Below are positions 1-8,412 of a DNA stretch of 64,000 bases, piece by piece (position 1 is the first letter of the stretch; every line of letters starts with the position of its first letter). The translations under genes were made by a program, and so were the position numbers. The stretch covers positions 47,182 to 111,181 of the forward strand of contig JAEXEN010000037.1 in the NCBI GenBank assembly GCA_023400985.1, read 5' to 3'. The notes beneath the pieces were generated by a model. The model made no database searches. It was not told the DNA's origin and was given only the letters and a program-made list of their open reading frames with translations. The DNA is from Bacillota bacterium (lineage in GTDB: Bacteria; Bacillota; Clostridia; Christensenellales; CAG-138).

Positions 1-1052
1 CAGAAATGCCCGTCGAAGTTGTTGCTGGCGGTCGGATCTACCATGTGCGGCATGCAGTGCATGCTTGCGGCGACGGTCTTGCCGTTATAGGTGACCCAGA
101 TCGGCCGCCTGTCCCACGACCATTTGCCGCCTGCGCAGCGCTTCATGATGGCCGTGTCCGCGGCGGTGATGGGCTCGCAGTCGGCATGATACCAGCCGCC
201 GAAGCGCCTCACGCGGAAGCTGTAACCCGTGCGCACGTCGGTCACGGTAAAGCGCGCGCCCTTTTCAAGCCACTCGCTGCCGCCCTTGAACCAGTCGAGA
301 AGCACGACGGTACCCTTGAGGCGGTTGAAAGTGGCGTTCTCCTTCATGATGTTGTTCGCGGTATCATACACCGCGTTCAACGTTTCCGCGCCAGCCACGC
401 CGTCCACAGAGGAAAGATCCGCAGCTTTCTGAAATTGCAGCACACCCTCGCGGGTCTTGGAATCGAACTTGCCGGTGATGTCGGCATTGGAAAGAAAACC
501 GCGCCTGCTCAGTTCCTTTTGAAGCCTTTCTACCTCCTCGCCCTCCATGCCCTTTTTGAGCATGCTCGCAGAGGCGGTGCTGGAGCCCGTGATCAAAAGC
601 TCCGCGCTTTTTACATAGCCGGAAAGATCGTCGAGCTGTACGAAGTACCACTCGCCGATGATGGTCTTCACCTTCACGCCGCGCCCCGCGCCGAGCTTGG
701 CCACCACATAAGCGGAATCGCCCGGGCCGCCGCGAAGCTCGGTGTCGTCGTCGATCACATACGCACCGCAGGAACCCGCGGACTTCAAAAACAGGTAGTC
801 GTTTCTGATGTAGCCGACCTGGTCGAGGTAAATCACTCTATACCAGCCGCCTTCGGTGGCAAGCACCTCCACCTCGGTGCCGCGCGGGAGCTCTTTCAAT
901 ATTTCGGACTCGGTATCCGGCGACTGGCGAAGCTTTACGGCGTCGGCGGTCACCTGGCCCGTTTCGTTCCCCTCCGCATAAGCGTCGTTGGGCAGCGCAA
1001 TCAGGCACGTAAAAAGAAGTGCGGCCGCCGCGCGGTAGATCCATGCTTTCAA
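1..1052 (-). CDS. Secreted SH3/peptidoglycan-binding-domain protein (3' end cut off)
   Basis: Exported cell-wall protein, about 350 residues visible, continuing past the left edge. I start it at a TTG at 1052-1050 with AGAGG upstream; no ATG fits the frame. Order of parts: signal peptide ending near AYA-EG (about residue 27), two SH3-like repeats (about 32-90 and 95-155), a PG_binding_1 repeat (about 165-225) with the LQKELSRRGF pattern, then a C-terminal domain ending in conserved His and a Cys (AASMH, NFDGHFC). That last domain is also present in the protein at 6339-7172. It begins 2 bases after the glycosylase gene stops, so it is the third gene of a PBP-glycosylase-this operon. Role inferred: cell-wall binding or remodelling; the chemistry of the C-terminal domain is unknown. 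Confidence 0.8.
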   Translation of the reverse strand, partial: MKAWIYRAAAALLFTCLIALPNDAYAEGNETGQVTADAVKLRQSPDTESEILKELPRGTEVEVLATEGGWYRVIYLDQVGYIRNDYLFLKSAGSCGAYVIDDDTELRGGPGDSAYVVAKLGAGRGVKVKTIIGEWYFVQLDDLSGYVKSAELLITGSSTASASMLKKGMEGEEVERLQKELSRRGFLSNADITGKFDSKTREGVLQFQKAADLSSVDGVAGAETLNAVYDTANNIMKENATFNRLKGTVVLLDWFKGGSEWLEKGARFTVTDVRTGYSFRVRRFGGWYHADCEPITAADTAIMKRCAGGKWSWDRRPIWVTYNGKTVAASMHCMPHMVDPTASNNFDGHF

Positions 1053-1054
1053 GG

Positions 1055-1663
1055 TCAAAAACACCTCTCTTTGAGTAAAACATTCAGCTCTGACAGATCC
1101 TGCGCGAGCGTTTCCGTCAAAGCGCGGTTGTAGATGGTGCTCGCGGGGTGATACAGCGGAAACAAAGTGAAGGAAACGCCCTCCAAATGACAATCGATGC
1201 GCATGCCGTGCACGGCGCCGATAGTCGCAGACTCCCGCCCTGCAAGACGCAGCACCGCGTTGAGCGGCGTGTTGCCGAGCGTCGCCACAATTTGGGGACG
1301 TATGATGCGAAGCTCTTGACGAAGCAGCGGCAGCGACGCGAGCACCTCCTTGGGCTTCGGCGTGCGGTTGGATACGGATTTGGGCTTTACGCACACAGGG
1401 CGGAACTTTACCGCGTTGGTAATAAACACCCTTTCGCGCTCGATCCCGGCCGCAATTAAAAGGCGCGAGAGCGTTTTACCCGCCGTTCCCACAAAGGGCC
1501 GTCCGCTTTTTGCCTCTTCGCCGCCCGGGGCCTCGCCTATGAGCATGAGCGGAGCGTTCAAAGGCCCCTCGCCGAAGACGGGATTGTTTAAATCTCCCTT
1601 ATCGTCGAGCGCCGCTATGCGGCTCCTCTCGGCCTCATAAAGTTCAATAAGCTCGGTTGTCAT
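1055..1663 (-). CDS. Uracil-DNA glycosylase, family 4-like, without Fe-S cysteines
   Basis: Base-excision repair enzyme that removes uracil from DNA. The UDG-superfamily motifs are clear: GEAPGGEEA with RPFVGTAG just after it, ITNAVKFRP, LGNTPL, and the C-terminal active-site YHPAS. Family 4 enzymes normally carry four Cys ligands for a [4Fe-4S] cluster (CxxC near the N-terminus, KCRP, and one more). Here the N-terminal pair is absent and KCRP reads KFRP, so the cluster is probably missing. At 202 residues it is of normal length. The ATG overlaps the PBP stop codon (ATGA), showing translational coupling. A Cys-free clade of this family is, to my recollection, widespread in Firmicutes. Confidence 0.88.
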   Translation of the reverse strand: MTTELIELYEAERSRIAALDDKGDLNNPVFGEGPLNAPLMLIGEAPGGEEAKSGRPFVGTAGKTLSRLLIAAGIERERVFITNAVKFRPVCVKPKSVSNRTPKPKEVLASLPLLRQELRIIRPQIVATLGNTPLNAVLRLAGRESATIGAVHGMRIDCHLEGVSFTLFPLYHPASTIYNRALTETLAQDLSELNVLLKERCF

Positions 1664-4416
1664 CCTGTTATGGGCGGCGGATACGCCGAGGAGATCACGG
1701 AATAGTTGTAGTTCAAGTAGTTGTAGCTCTGCTCTATGGTTTCGTATACCTCAGTGGCCATGGCGTTTTGAAGATCGCTGAGGCAGGTAGCCAAAGTATT
1801 GCGGTCCGTATCCGGCAGGTTTTGCACCACGGCAAGATAGCCCTGCACCTGGCTTAGCAAAGTGTTCGCCCGCTGCAGAAGATCGTCGAGCGTAGGCTGC
1901 GTCGGATCTACATAAACGCCGCCGTGCAGCGTGCACACGGCCGAGGGTTCATAGCCGGTTATGCCGTATTCGCTCGCGGGGATATCCGTAAAGATCACGT
2001 TATCCATGTATTTTTCGATGATCGCCCGGTCGATTTGCGCATACATCGAAGTGGAGCTTATAAGGATCATGCTCTTTTGCAGTACCGTCGGGCAGGCGTA
2101 CGAGGCCTGTTTGCCGGTTTCCGCGCACACGTTCAAAAGGACATGCATGTTGCAGCTTTCCGTGGGCTCGGTACCCTTTTCAAACCAATCGGTAACGGGC
2201 GGGTGCGCTTCATCCGCCGCGCAAGCGTCGGTCGCAAGAAGGCCGGAAACGCTGCAGACGGTACACTTCACAAGTCCGAGGTCGGCGGGCGACTCGTCGA
2301 TGATGGGTTTATTGGCAAGCCCCTCGTGTATTTTCTCCATAAACGCCTGCCAAAGCGGCGCGGCATAATTCTTGCCGTCCGAGCCCTTCTTGAGCTTATA
2401 ATTGAAGTTGTCGTGCCCGATCCAAACGGTGGCCGCGTAATACGGCGTCATGCCGGCGAAGTATACGCTGGAATAATCGGAGTTGGTGCCGGTCTTACCC
2501 GCGACGTTCATGTTGTCGATTCTTGCGGTTGTGCCTGTACCGCGTTTTACGGCGTCGCTCATGAGGTCCACAAGCATGTAGGCGGTAGATTTTTTGAATA
2601 CCTGCCGCGTTTCGCGAACGTCGTTTGCATCCAAAATCACCTTGCCGTTTGCATCCACCACGCGCGTGAAGGAGAGCGGCTCGATGTATTCGCCTTCGTT
2701 GGCGATCGTGGCGAACGCGGCGGCCATTTCGATAGGCGTGATACCGCTTGTGCCCAGCGCAAGGCCCGAACCGTCGGAGTTGATCTGCGAGGGGTCCACA
2801 CCGAGATTCAAAAGATACTGCGTGGAAACATCCGTGCCCACGTGGTCGAGAAGCGTGCGCGCCGCGGCCACGTTGAGCGAGGAAACAAGGCCGCGCCGCA
2901 ATGTGATGGGGCCTATGTATTTTTCCGAGCCGATGCCGGGATAACCCTTTTCCGTATTCCAGCCCGTAATGGGCGCAGGGAAATTCAAAATAACGGATGC
3001 GGGCGAAAGCCCCAGATCAAGCGCCGGCCCGTAGACCGCGATGGGCTTGATGGAGGAGCCTACGGGGGTCCTGCTCTGGTAGGCGCGGTTGAACTGCTTT
3101 TTCATGGTGGGCGAGGTCCTTCCACCCACCACTGCGCGAAGTTCGCCGGTCGAAAAATCGATCACTACGGCTGCGGCCTGCGGTTCTACGGTTTCAAGCA
3201 CGTTGCCGTTTGATAGCACTTCCTCTTTTATGGCTTTGGAAGGGTCTTGCAGATCCGGATACTTCGTCCAATTTGCAAGCGTATCCTGCACGGTGTGCTG
3301 TATATCCGTATCGACCGTAAGGTAGATGCTGTAGCCGCCCGTGCCGAGCTCTTTTTCGAGAAGGTCGCGGTTAGCCTTGGTATCGAGCATCCCGCGCTGT
3401 TCGAGCATGTGCGTGATGATATCGCGTATGCCATATTCCACGAAGTACGGCATATCGTAAAGCCCCGTCTGCGTGGAGACCTCGAGGATGTCCACGGTAT
3501 CGTTCAGGGCGTAATCGCGCTGTTCCTTTGTGATAGAGCCCGCTTCATACATGGCTTCGATCACGAGGTCGGTACGTTCGTTTGTGACATTCATCTTGTT
3601 GGTACCGTCGTCGTAGAAGCGCTTATAGGTGTTCGCGCGCGGGTCGGTAAGATAGGGTTTTTGCACCATGCCCGCAAGCATGGCGCATTCGCGTATCGAA
3701 AGCTCGTTGAGCGATTTTCCGAAATAATCCATGGCGGCTGTTTTCACGCCGTAGTTGGCTTCGCCGAGATACACGTCGTTGAGATAAGCCTCAAGGATCG
3801 CGTCCTTATTCATGACGGTTTCTACCTCGAGCGAAAGGTAGGCCTCTTGAATTTTGCGCTTATAGGTCTGCTCGCTCGTGAGTATTTTGTTTTTGATGAG
3901 CTGCTGGGTCAAGGTGCTCGCACCGTGCGAATCCTTGTTGCGCAACAGATTGATCACGGCGGAGAACAGTCGTTTGTAGTCGATGCCGTTGTGCTTGTAA
4001 AAGCGCACGTCTTCAATGGAGATCACTGCGTTTTTAAGCATATCCGGGATCTCGTCGATGGTGGCCCACTCGCGGTACTGCATGCGCGCGAAGGTGGTGA
4101 TGAGGTTGCCGTCTTTATCGTAAATGTAGGAGGTGCGGTCGCTTTGGGTAAGCTGTGACACATCGAGCTCCGGAGAGGTCTCCACATAGGCCTTGGCGAC
4201 GCCCATGGCAAGCCCGAGCCCTGCGCAACCTGCGAGAATGAGCGTCACGAGCAGGAGCTTCACTGTATTGAACATCACGGCCAGCGCAAACGGACGCGGT
4301 TTTTTGCGCTCCATAAAAAGCTCCGCGTCATGTTCGTGCGTATGCTTCTTGGGCTTAAAAAGACCGCGTATCGCCTTTTTTACGCCGTCGAATATCTCTT
4401 TGAGCTTCTCCGCCAT
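1660..4416 (-). CDS. Class A penicillin-binding protein (bifunctional peptidoglycan synthase)
   Basis: Polymerises lipid II and cross-links peptidoglycan at the outer face of the membrane. Cytosolic tail about residues 1-42, one membrane span about 43-73, GT51 glycosyltransferase domain with catalytic Glu135 in EDVRFYKHNG, then a transpeptidase domain with the three penicillin-binding motifs SSIK, SLN and KTGT. A long C-terminal tail after the transpeptidase contains paired Cys (CTVCSVSG, ACAADE). I start at 4416, where GGAG lies 9 bases ahead of ATG; an in-frame ATG at 4455 is possible but has poorer spacing. First gene of a three-gene leftward operon with the glycosylase and the SH3 protein. 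A ponA/pbp1A-type enzyme. Confidence 0.93.
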   Translation of the reverse strand: MAEKLKEIFDGVKKAIRGLFKPKKHTHEHDAELFMERKKPRPFALAVMFNTVKLLLVTLILAGCAGLGLAMGVAKAYVETSPELDVSQLTQSDRTSYIYDKDGNLITTFARMQYREWATIDEIPDMLKNAVISIEDVRFYKHNGIDYKRLFSAVINLLRNKDSHGASTLTQQLIKNKILTSEQTYKRKIQEAYLSLEVETVMNKDAILEAYLNDVYLGEANYGVKTAAMDYFGKSLNELSIRECAMLAGMVQKPYLTDPRANTYKRFYDDGTNKMNVTNERTDLVIEAMYEAGSITKEQRDYALNDTVDILEVSTQTGLYDMPYFVEYGIRDIITHMLEQRGMLDTKANRDLLEKELGTGGYSIYLTVDTDIQHTVQDTLANWTKYPDLQDPSKAIKEEVLSNGNVLETVEPQAAAVVIDFSTGELRAVVGGRTSPTMKKQFNRAYQSRTPVGSSIKPIAVYGPALDLGLSPASVILNFPAPITGWNTEKGYPGIGSEKYIGPITLRRGLVSSLNVAAARTLLDHVGTDVSTQYLLNLGVDPSQINSDGSGLALGTSGITPIEMAAAFATIANEGEYIEPLSFTRVVDANGKVILDANDVRETRQVFKKSTAYMLVDLMSDAVKRGTGTTARIDNMNVAGKTGTNSDYSSVYFAGMTPYYAATVWIGHDNFNYKLKKGSDGKNYAAPLWQAFMEKIHEGLANKPIIDESPADLGLVKCTVCSVSGLLATDACAADEAHPPVTDWFEKGTEPTESCNMHVLLNVCAETGKQASYACPTVLQKSMILISSTSMYAQIDRAIIEKYMDNVIFTDIPASEYGITGYEPSAVCTLHGGVYVDPTQPTLDDLLQRANTLLSQVQGYLAVVQNLPDTDRNTLATCLSDLQNAMATEVYETIEQSYNYLNYNYSVISSAYPPPITG

Positions 4417-4486
4417 GCGTTTTTGCTCCAAACATGCCCTTTGCGCATCGCGCATAAAGGCCCTTTCCGAAAAATTTCCCTATTGC

Positions 4487-4515
4487 AGTATACCACAACG
4501 CGCGGACCTCAACAA
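4487..4515 (-). promoter_or_regulatory. Sigma-A promoter of the PBP operon
   Basis: On the minus strand TTGTTG (4515-4510), 17 bases, then TATACT (4492-4487), preceded by TGG as an extended -10. Transcription would start near 4480, about 64 bases ahead of the chosen PBP start. Confidence 0.6.
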
Positions 4516-4586
4516 CCAAAAGGCAGGCGCATAAACTGAATTAACAGGCCATTCATAAAATGGGGCTGCAGTCCGGAGGGGTTCAA

Positions 4587-5270
4587 ATGGAATTGGAAAT
4601 CAAGCACAGGAAACGGCGCCACGCGCAAAAAAAGGCGCTGATCACAGCCGCCGTTTTGGTCATTTTGTTCGTTGTGTTATCGCTCATATTGAGCGCCAAC
4701 ATGCAGCCGGCCATGACCGCGCTCGCGGAGGCGCGTATCAGCTCCGCCGCCACGCACGCCATGAATGAAGCAATTCTAAATGCCATGCAAGATGAGGAAA
4801 GCTTTACAAAACTCGTGGATGTAAGGACAGACGAGAGCGGCGTTTACCTTTTTAAGACCGACGCGCGGCTGATGAACATGGTGGCTGCCGCCTGCGCGCA
4901 GGATGCGCAGGAGCGAATCGCGCAGCTCGGCGAGCAAGGCGTTACGGTACCGTTCGGCACCATAACAGGCATTTCCTTCCTTTCGGGAAAGGGGCCTTAT
5001 TTTAAAGTGGTATTTACGCCGATGGGCAGCGTAAAAAGTGAGTTTCGCTCGGAAACCTCTACTTCTGGCATCAACCAGACGCTCTACCGCATCTACCTTA
5101 CCCTCACCGCTTCGGTGCGCCTCGTGCTCCCCGGCGTCTCCGAAACCATTTCCGTTTCATGCGAGGCGGCCATCGCCGAAAGCATCATCGTAGGCGACGT
5201 GCCGCAGGTGTATACCAACGTCGCCAACGAAGACGATCTTTTGAACCTTGTGCCGACGACGCCTCCGTAA
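4587..5270 (+). CDS. yunB: Sporulation protein YunB family
   Basis: YunB-family protein, in Bacillus a mother-cell sporulation protein of unknown biochemistry. It has a basic N-terminal tail (KHRKRRHAQKK), one membrane span about residues 17-38, then the family hallmark region beginning QPAMTALAEARISSAATHAM, followed by an extracytoplasmic domain of about 170 residues. The start is ATG 4587, chosen because GGAGGGG lies 6 bases upstream; an earlier ATG at 4560 lacks a site. Divergent from the PBP operon with a 130-bp shared upstream region. A spore-type promoter (GCATA ... CATAAAA) may be present there but its spacing is not canonical. Confidence 0.85.
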   Translation: MELEIKHRKRRHAQKKALITAAVLVILFVVLSLILSANMQPAMTALAEARISSAATHAMNEAILNAMQDEESFTKLVDVRTDESGVYLFKTDARLMNMVAAACAQDAQERIAQLGEQGVTVPFGTITGISFLSGKGPYFKVVFTPMGSVKSEFRSETSTSGINQTLYRIYLTLTASVRLVLPGVSETISVSCEAAIAESIIVGDVPQVYTNVANEDDLLNLVPTTPP

Positions 5271-5296
5271 TCGTGGAAACAGTTGCAGGCATTTCC

Positions 5297-5317
5297 GAGA
5301 AACATAATTTGTTTCTC
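5297..5317. promoter_or_regulatory. Inverted repeat upstream of the MarR gene (possible operator)
   Basis: GAGAAAC and GTTTCTC are perfect 7-base arms around ATAATTT, ending 11 bases ahead of the -35 hexamer of the next promoter. There is no T-run after it, so a terminator for yunB is less likely. Autoregulation by the MarR protein is an inference. Confidence 0.4.
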
Positions 5318-5328
5318 TAAATTCAACG

Positions 5329-5357
5329 TTGACACAAATTCCTATAACGTATATTCT
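5329..5357 (+). promoter_or_regulatory. Sigma-A promoter of the MarR/flavin-barrel operon
   Basis: TTGACA at 5329-5334, a 17-base spacer, and TATTCT at 5352-5357: one mismatch from consensus overall apart from TATTCT. Start of transcription expected near 5364. Confidence 0.7.
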
Positions 5358-5380
5358 AAAAAAGAAGAAAACAGAAAGGA

Positions 5381-5830
5381 GTGCTTGCCATCCAAACCAA
5401 CGGCGGTTTCCTCATCGCGAAGATCAAGCAGATCCAGGACAGGGTATTTAGCCGCATCCTTACCCAAAACGGTATAGCGCAGCTCAACGGCCCGCAGGGG
5501 CGCATCCTCCATACTCTTTGGAACGGGGACGGCCTTTCCATAACGGAGCTTGCGGAAACGACCGGTCTTACGAACACCACTCTGACGGGCATGCTCGACC
5601 GGTTGGAGACCGCGGGCTTTCTTAGACGCGTCTATGACGAAAGCGACCGGCGTAAGGTGCGAATCCGCCTGACAGACACGGCCGTTTCCATGCGAACCGC
5701 CTACCTGAACGTTTCCGAACAGATGAATGCCGTTTTTTACAAGGGCTTTTCATCCGAAGACATCCAAAGCTTCGAGCGTACGCTCGCCCGCATTCTTGTC
5801 AATTTAACGAAAGAGGAGCAAAGACTATGA
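5381..5830 (+). CDS. MarR-family transcriptional regulator
   Basis: Winged-helix dimeric repressor of about 145-149 residues. The DNA-binding region shows the family pattern LSITELAETTGLTNTTLTGMLDRLE followed by the wing DESDRRKVRIRLT. The start is uncertain: the only standard in-frame codon near the ribosome site is GTG at 5381, which overlaps the Shine-Dalgarno AAAGGAG itself, while the position ideal for that site (5390) is an ATC. Either GTG or a rare ATC start is used. The stop overlaps the next gene's ATG (ATGA), so the two are translationally coupled and the regulator probably controls its partner. Confidence 0.88.
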   Translation: MLAIQTNGGFLIAKIKQIQDRVFSRILTQNGIAQLNGPQGRILHTLWNGDGLSITELAETTGLTNTTLTGMLDRLETAGFLRRVYDESDRRKVRIRLTDTAVSMRTAYLNVSEQMNAVFYKGFSSEDIQSFERTLARILVNLTKEEQRL

Positions 5831-6261
5831 AAGAAAGCATATTGCAGGCCATTTCCCTGCTTCGTGCAAACAGCAAGACCGCCGAAGTCGCCTCCGTGGA
5901 CGATACCGGGTACCCCATCGTTCGCGCCATGCTTGTGCTGGAGCACGAAAGCTTTCAGACCCAGTACTTTTCCACCAACACATCCTCTCCCAAGGTGGCA
6001 GCCTTTCGGACCGACAAGCGAGCGTCCGTCTATTACTGCGACGCGCTAAACTACAAAGGTGTTTTGTTCATCGGCGATATGGAGGTGTGCACCGACCAGC
6101 CGACAAAGGATTTTTTGTGGCGCGATGGATTTGAATGCTATTATCCCTTGGGTGTGACCGACCCGGACTACTGCGTACTCAAATTCACCGCACGCCGGGG
6201 CTCGTACTACCACGGACTGGAGAGCACCGATTTTGAGATCGACGAACTTAACAAGTTGTAA
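5827..6261 (+). CDS. Pyridoxamine 5'-phosphate oxidase-fold flavin protein
   Basis: Split-barrel FMN-binding protein of 144 residues, like the general-stress protein 26 and the FMN-binding reductases often paired with MarR repressors. Visible hallmarks: TAEVASVDDTGYPIVRAM near the N-terminus, KVAAFRTDKRASVYYCD in the middle, and the RRGSYYHGLES tail. Substrate unknown. It is the second gene of the MarR operon (4-base overlap), which suggests a small stress- or ligand-induced unit. Confidence 0.85.
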   Translation: MKESILQAISLLRANSKTAEVASVDDTGYPIVRAMLVLEHESFQTQYFSTNTSSPKVAAFRTDKRASVYYCDALNYKGVLFIGDMEVCTDQPTKDFLWRDGFECYYPLGVTDPDYCVLKFTARRGSYYHGLESTDFEIDELNKL

Positions 6262-6323
6262 GTCGAAAGACGAAAGTTTACAATCGGGCGGCGCGTCAAA
6301 GATTCCCTGTTCGCATCTCCTTA

Positions 6324-6332
6324 TGGTATAAT
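6324..6332 (+). promoter_or_regulatory. Extended -10 promoter, predicted leaderless transcript
   Basis: TGGTATAAT at 6324-6332, exactly 6 bases before the ATG at 6339, so the A of ATG would be about +1. No ribosome site precedes the ATG and no good -35 is seen (TTCCCT at best). Confidence 0.6.
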
Positions 6333-6338
6333 CAGCCC

Positions 6339-7172
6339 ATGAAAAAGTTTTTTCTCGCTGCGCTTGCGCTTTGTTTGACGCTTTTTTCTGCGACCGCCGC
6401 CGCGGAGCCCACCGCTTCGCCCTCAGCGGAGCCATCCGCATCCGTATCACCTTCGCCGTCCTCCCCTTCGGGCTCCGTGTCGACACTCATCAAGTATAAG
6501 GACACGGGCGAGCCTGTGGTGCGCATCCAAATGCGCCTTCGGGAGCTCGGCTACTTTGCTTTCAAACCCACAGGGAACTTTCAGACCATGTCGATGGAGG
6601 CCGTCATCGCCTTCCAGCAGCGCCAGCTCGATGCGAACGGAAAACCCATTATATCCGACGGAACGGTGGGCGCACAATCCATGGAGATCTTATTTTCCCC
6701 CTCCGCAGCGCGCGCCGAGATCGTATCCGGCATCCCCGTCGGCCCTTCTTTACAAGGCACACCTTCTGTAGTGGGCGAGCTCGTCGACTGGAGCGAGGTC
6801 AAAACGCTTTTGAGCGTGGGCAATACCTATGTGGTAACGGATTACAACACCGGCAGGCAGTTCAACCTCACCTTCGCGGGCGGCGAAAACCATGCCGAAA
6901 TGGAAGCCAGCGCAGCGACGGATGTTACCGCAATAAAGGAAGTGTTCGGCGGCGACTTCAGCTTTTTCAAGCGTCCGGCGGTGATCAAAATAGGCGATAA
7001 AAACATCGCAGCCTCTTTGCAGGGCTACCCCCACGGCAGTGACAGCGTATCCGTAAACGATATGGACGGGCATCTGTGCATGTATTTCAACGGCAGCACC
7101 TCCCACGTGAGCAACCTGCCGGACGCTGAGCATGCCGCACAGATATACAAGGCGGCAGGCCGGGACAATTAA
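6339..7172 (+). CDS. Secreted peptidoglycan-binding-domain protein
   Basis: 277 residues: a signal peptide (MKKFFLAALALCLTLFSATAAA), a Ser/Pro-rich linker (about 23-48), one PG_binding_1 repeat (about 50-115; VRIQMRLRELGYF), then a C-terminal domain that matches that of the protein at 1-1052. Shared positions include VTDxxTG, GGxxHAxxE, RPA, AASxxxxPH, and NDMDGHLC, with a His a few residues on (TSH). The conserved His and Cys could be catalytic or metal-binding; L,D-transpeptidases also use His and Cys, but the motif order is not theirs. Likely a cell-wall-bound protein. It is expressed from a promoter that leaves no leader. Confidence 0.8.
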   Translation: MKKFFLAALALCLTLFSATAAAEPTASPSAEPSASVSPSPSSPSGSVSTLIKYKDTGEPVVRIQMRLRELGYFAFKPTGNFQTMSMEAVIAFQQRQLDANGKPIISDGTVGAQSMEILFSPSAARAEIVSGIPVGPSLQGTPSVVGELVDWSEVKTLLSVGNTYVVTDYNTGRQFNLTFAGGENHAEMEASAATDVTAIKEVFGGDFSFFKRPAVIKIGDKNIAASLQGYPHGSDSVSVNDMDGHLCMYFNGSTSHVSNLPDAEHAAQIYKAAGRDN

Positions 7173-7212
7173 ATATAATTTTAAAGATACGGCCCGTATT
7201 ATTGTTGCTTGC

Positions 7213-7950
7213 CTACCTCGCCTTCTCCCGCAGCTTCGAAAGTATCCTGTTCTCAAGCCGCGATACCTGCACCTGTGAGACGCCGAGGGTCTTTGCGATC
7301 TCCCCCTGCGTTTTATCCGAAAAATAGCGCAGCATGATGATCTGCCTTTCGCGCGGTTCGAGCGAGCGCAAAAGCTCTTTTAGAAGCACGCGGTTCACCG
7401 CGTCGTTGGCCTCCGTATCCGAAGCGCCCACGCGGTCGATCAAAAGCGCGTCGGAATCGTCGCCGAAGGCCGGCTCATAAATAGAGGCGTGCGGGCGAAC
7501 GGCTTCCATCGCCATCACCACCGTTTCCGCTTCCTCTTCAATGCTGTCGGCGATCTCGTTCACGCCCACATCCCGCCCCAGTTCGCGGCTTAAACGTTCC
7601 TGCGCCGCCGCCGCGCGGGCGGCGACCTCCTTAAGAGAGCGGCTTACCTTGATCATGCCGTCGTCGCGTAAAAACCGCTTGATTTCCCCCGCTATCATCG
7701 GCACGGCATAGGTGGAAAACCGCACGTTGTATTTTGTGTCGAAATGCCGGATAGCCTTGATGAGCCCCACGCAGCCGATTTGGTAAAGGTCGTCGTATTC
7801 CGTGCCCCGGTTGGTGAATTTTTTTACGATGGATTTTACGAGCGCGGCATTGTTGACGATGAGCGTTTCCTGTGCCTCCTCGTCGCCACTCTGCGCCAGC
7901 GCGATCAGCTCCAGCGTTTCATCATGCGAAAGCGGCGCGCTTTCATGCAT
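7213..7950 (-). CDS. sigF: Forespore RNA polymerase sigma factor F
   Basis: Sigma-70 family factor of 245 residues that drives early forespore transcription. Region 2 (DLYQIGCVGLIKAIRHFD, VRFSTYAVPMIAGEIKRFLRDDG) and region 4 with the helix-turn-helix (LGVSQVQVSRLENRILSKLRE) are intact. Sequence alone cannot separate SigF from SigG cleanly, but its place as the third gene after spoIIAA and spoIIAB makes SigF the call. The start ATG lies 8 bases inside the end of spoIIAB, the usual coupling that keeps the sigma factor level with its anti-sigma factor. Confidence 0.95.
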   Translation of the reverse strand: MHESAPLSHDETLELIALAQSGDEEAQETLIVNNAALVKSIVKKFTNRGTEYDDLYQIGCVGLIKAIRHFDTKYNVRFSTYAVPMIAGEIKRFLRDDGMIKVSRSLKEVAARAAAAQERLSRELGRDVGVNEIADSIEEEAETVVMAMEAVRPHASIYEPAFGDDSDALLIDRVGASDTEANDAVNRVLLKELLRSLEPRERQIIMLRYFSDKTQGEIAKTLGVSQVQVSRLENRILSKLREKAR

Positions 7951-8380
7951 CGCCGTTCACCGTCGGAATCAGTTTTTTCATGGAAACGGTGGTGCCCTTG
8001 CCGGGAGCGGAGCTCACATGTAGCGAATCCATAAACGCCTGCATCACCGAAAAGCCCATGCCCGAGCGTTCGAGATCCGGCGTGCCGGTATAAAAGGGCT
8101 GCATGGCAAGCGAGATATCCTCGATCCCCTTTCCCTCGTCCCGCACCGTCACCTCGAACGTTCGGCCGCGGATGAAGCAATCCATATACACGGTCCCGAC
8201 ACGGCCCTCGTAGCCGTGTACGATGGCGTTGGTGACCGCTTCGCTCACGGCGGTGCGCAGATCCGTCAATTCCTCGATGGTGGGGTTGAGCTGCGTGGCG
8301 AACGCGGCGACCGCCATGCGTGCAAAGGATTCGTTTTGCGAAAGCCCCAAGAAGCTGAGGTGCATTTCGTTTTGATACAT
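7943..8380 (-). CDS. spoIIAB: Anti-sigma F factor / SpoIIAA kinase
   Basis: GHKL-fold kinase of 145 residues that holds SigF inactive and phosphorylates SpoIIAA. The N box (EAVTNAIVHGY), the G1 box (DEGKGIEDI) and the G2 box (RSGMGFSVM) are all present. Start ATG 8380 follows AGGGGG by 9 bases. Middle gene of the spoIIA operon. Confidence 0.96.
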   Translation of the reverse strand: MYQNEMHLSFLGLSQNESFARMAVAAFATQLNPTIEELTDLRTAVSEAVTNAIVHGYEGRVGTVYMDCFIRGRTFEVTVRDEGKGIEDISLAMQPFYTGTPDLERSGMGFSVMQAFMDSLHVSSAPGKGTTVSMKKLIPTVNGDA

Positions 8381-8412
8381 CTGATTTTCCCCCTATGCGC
8401 ATCTTGCCGAAG

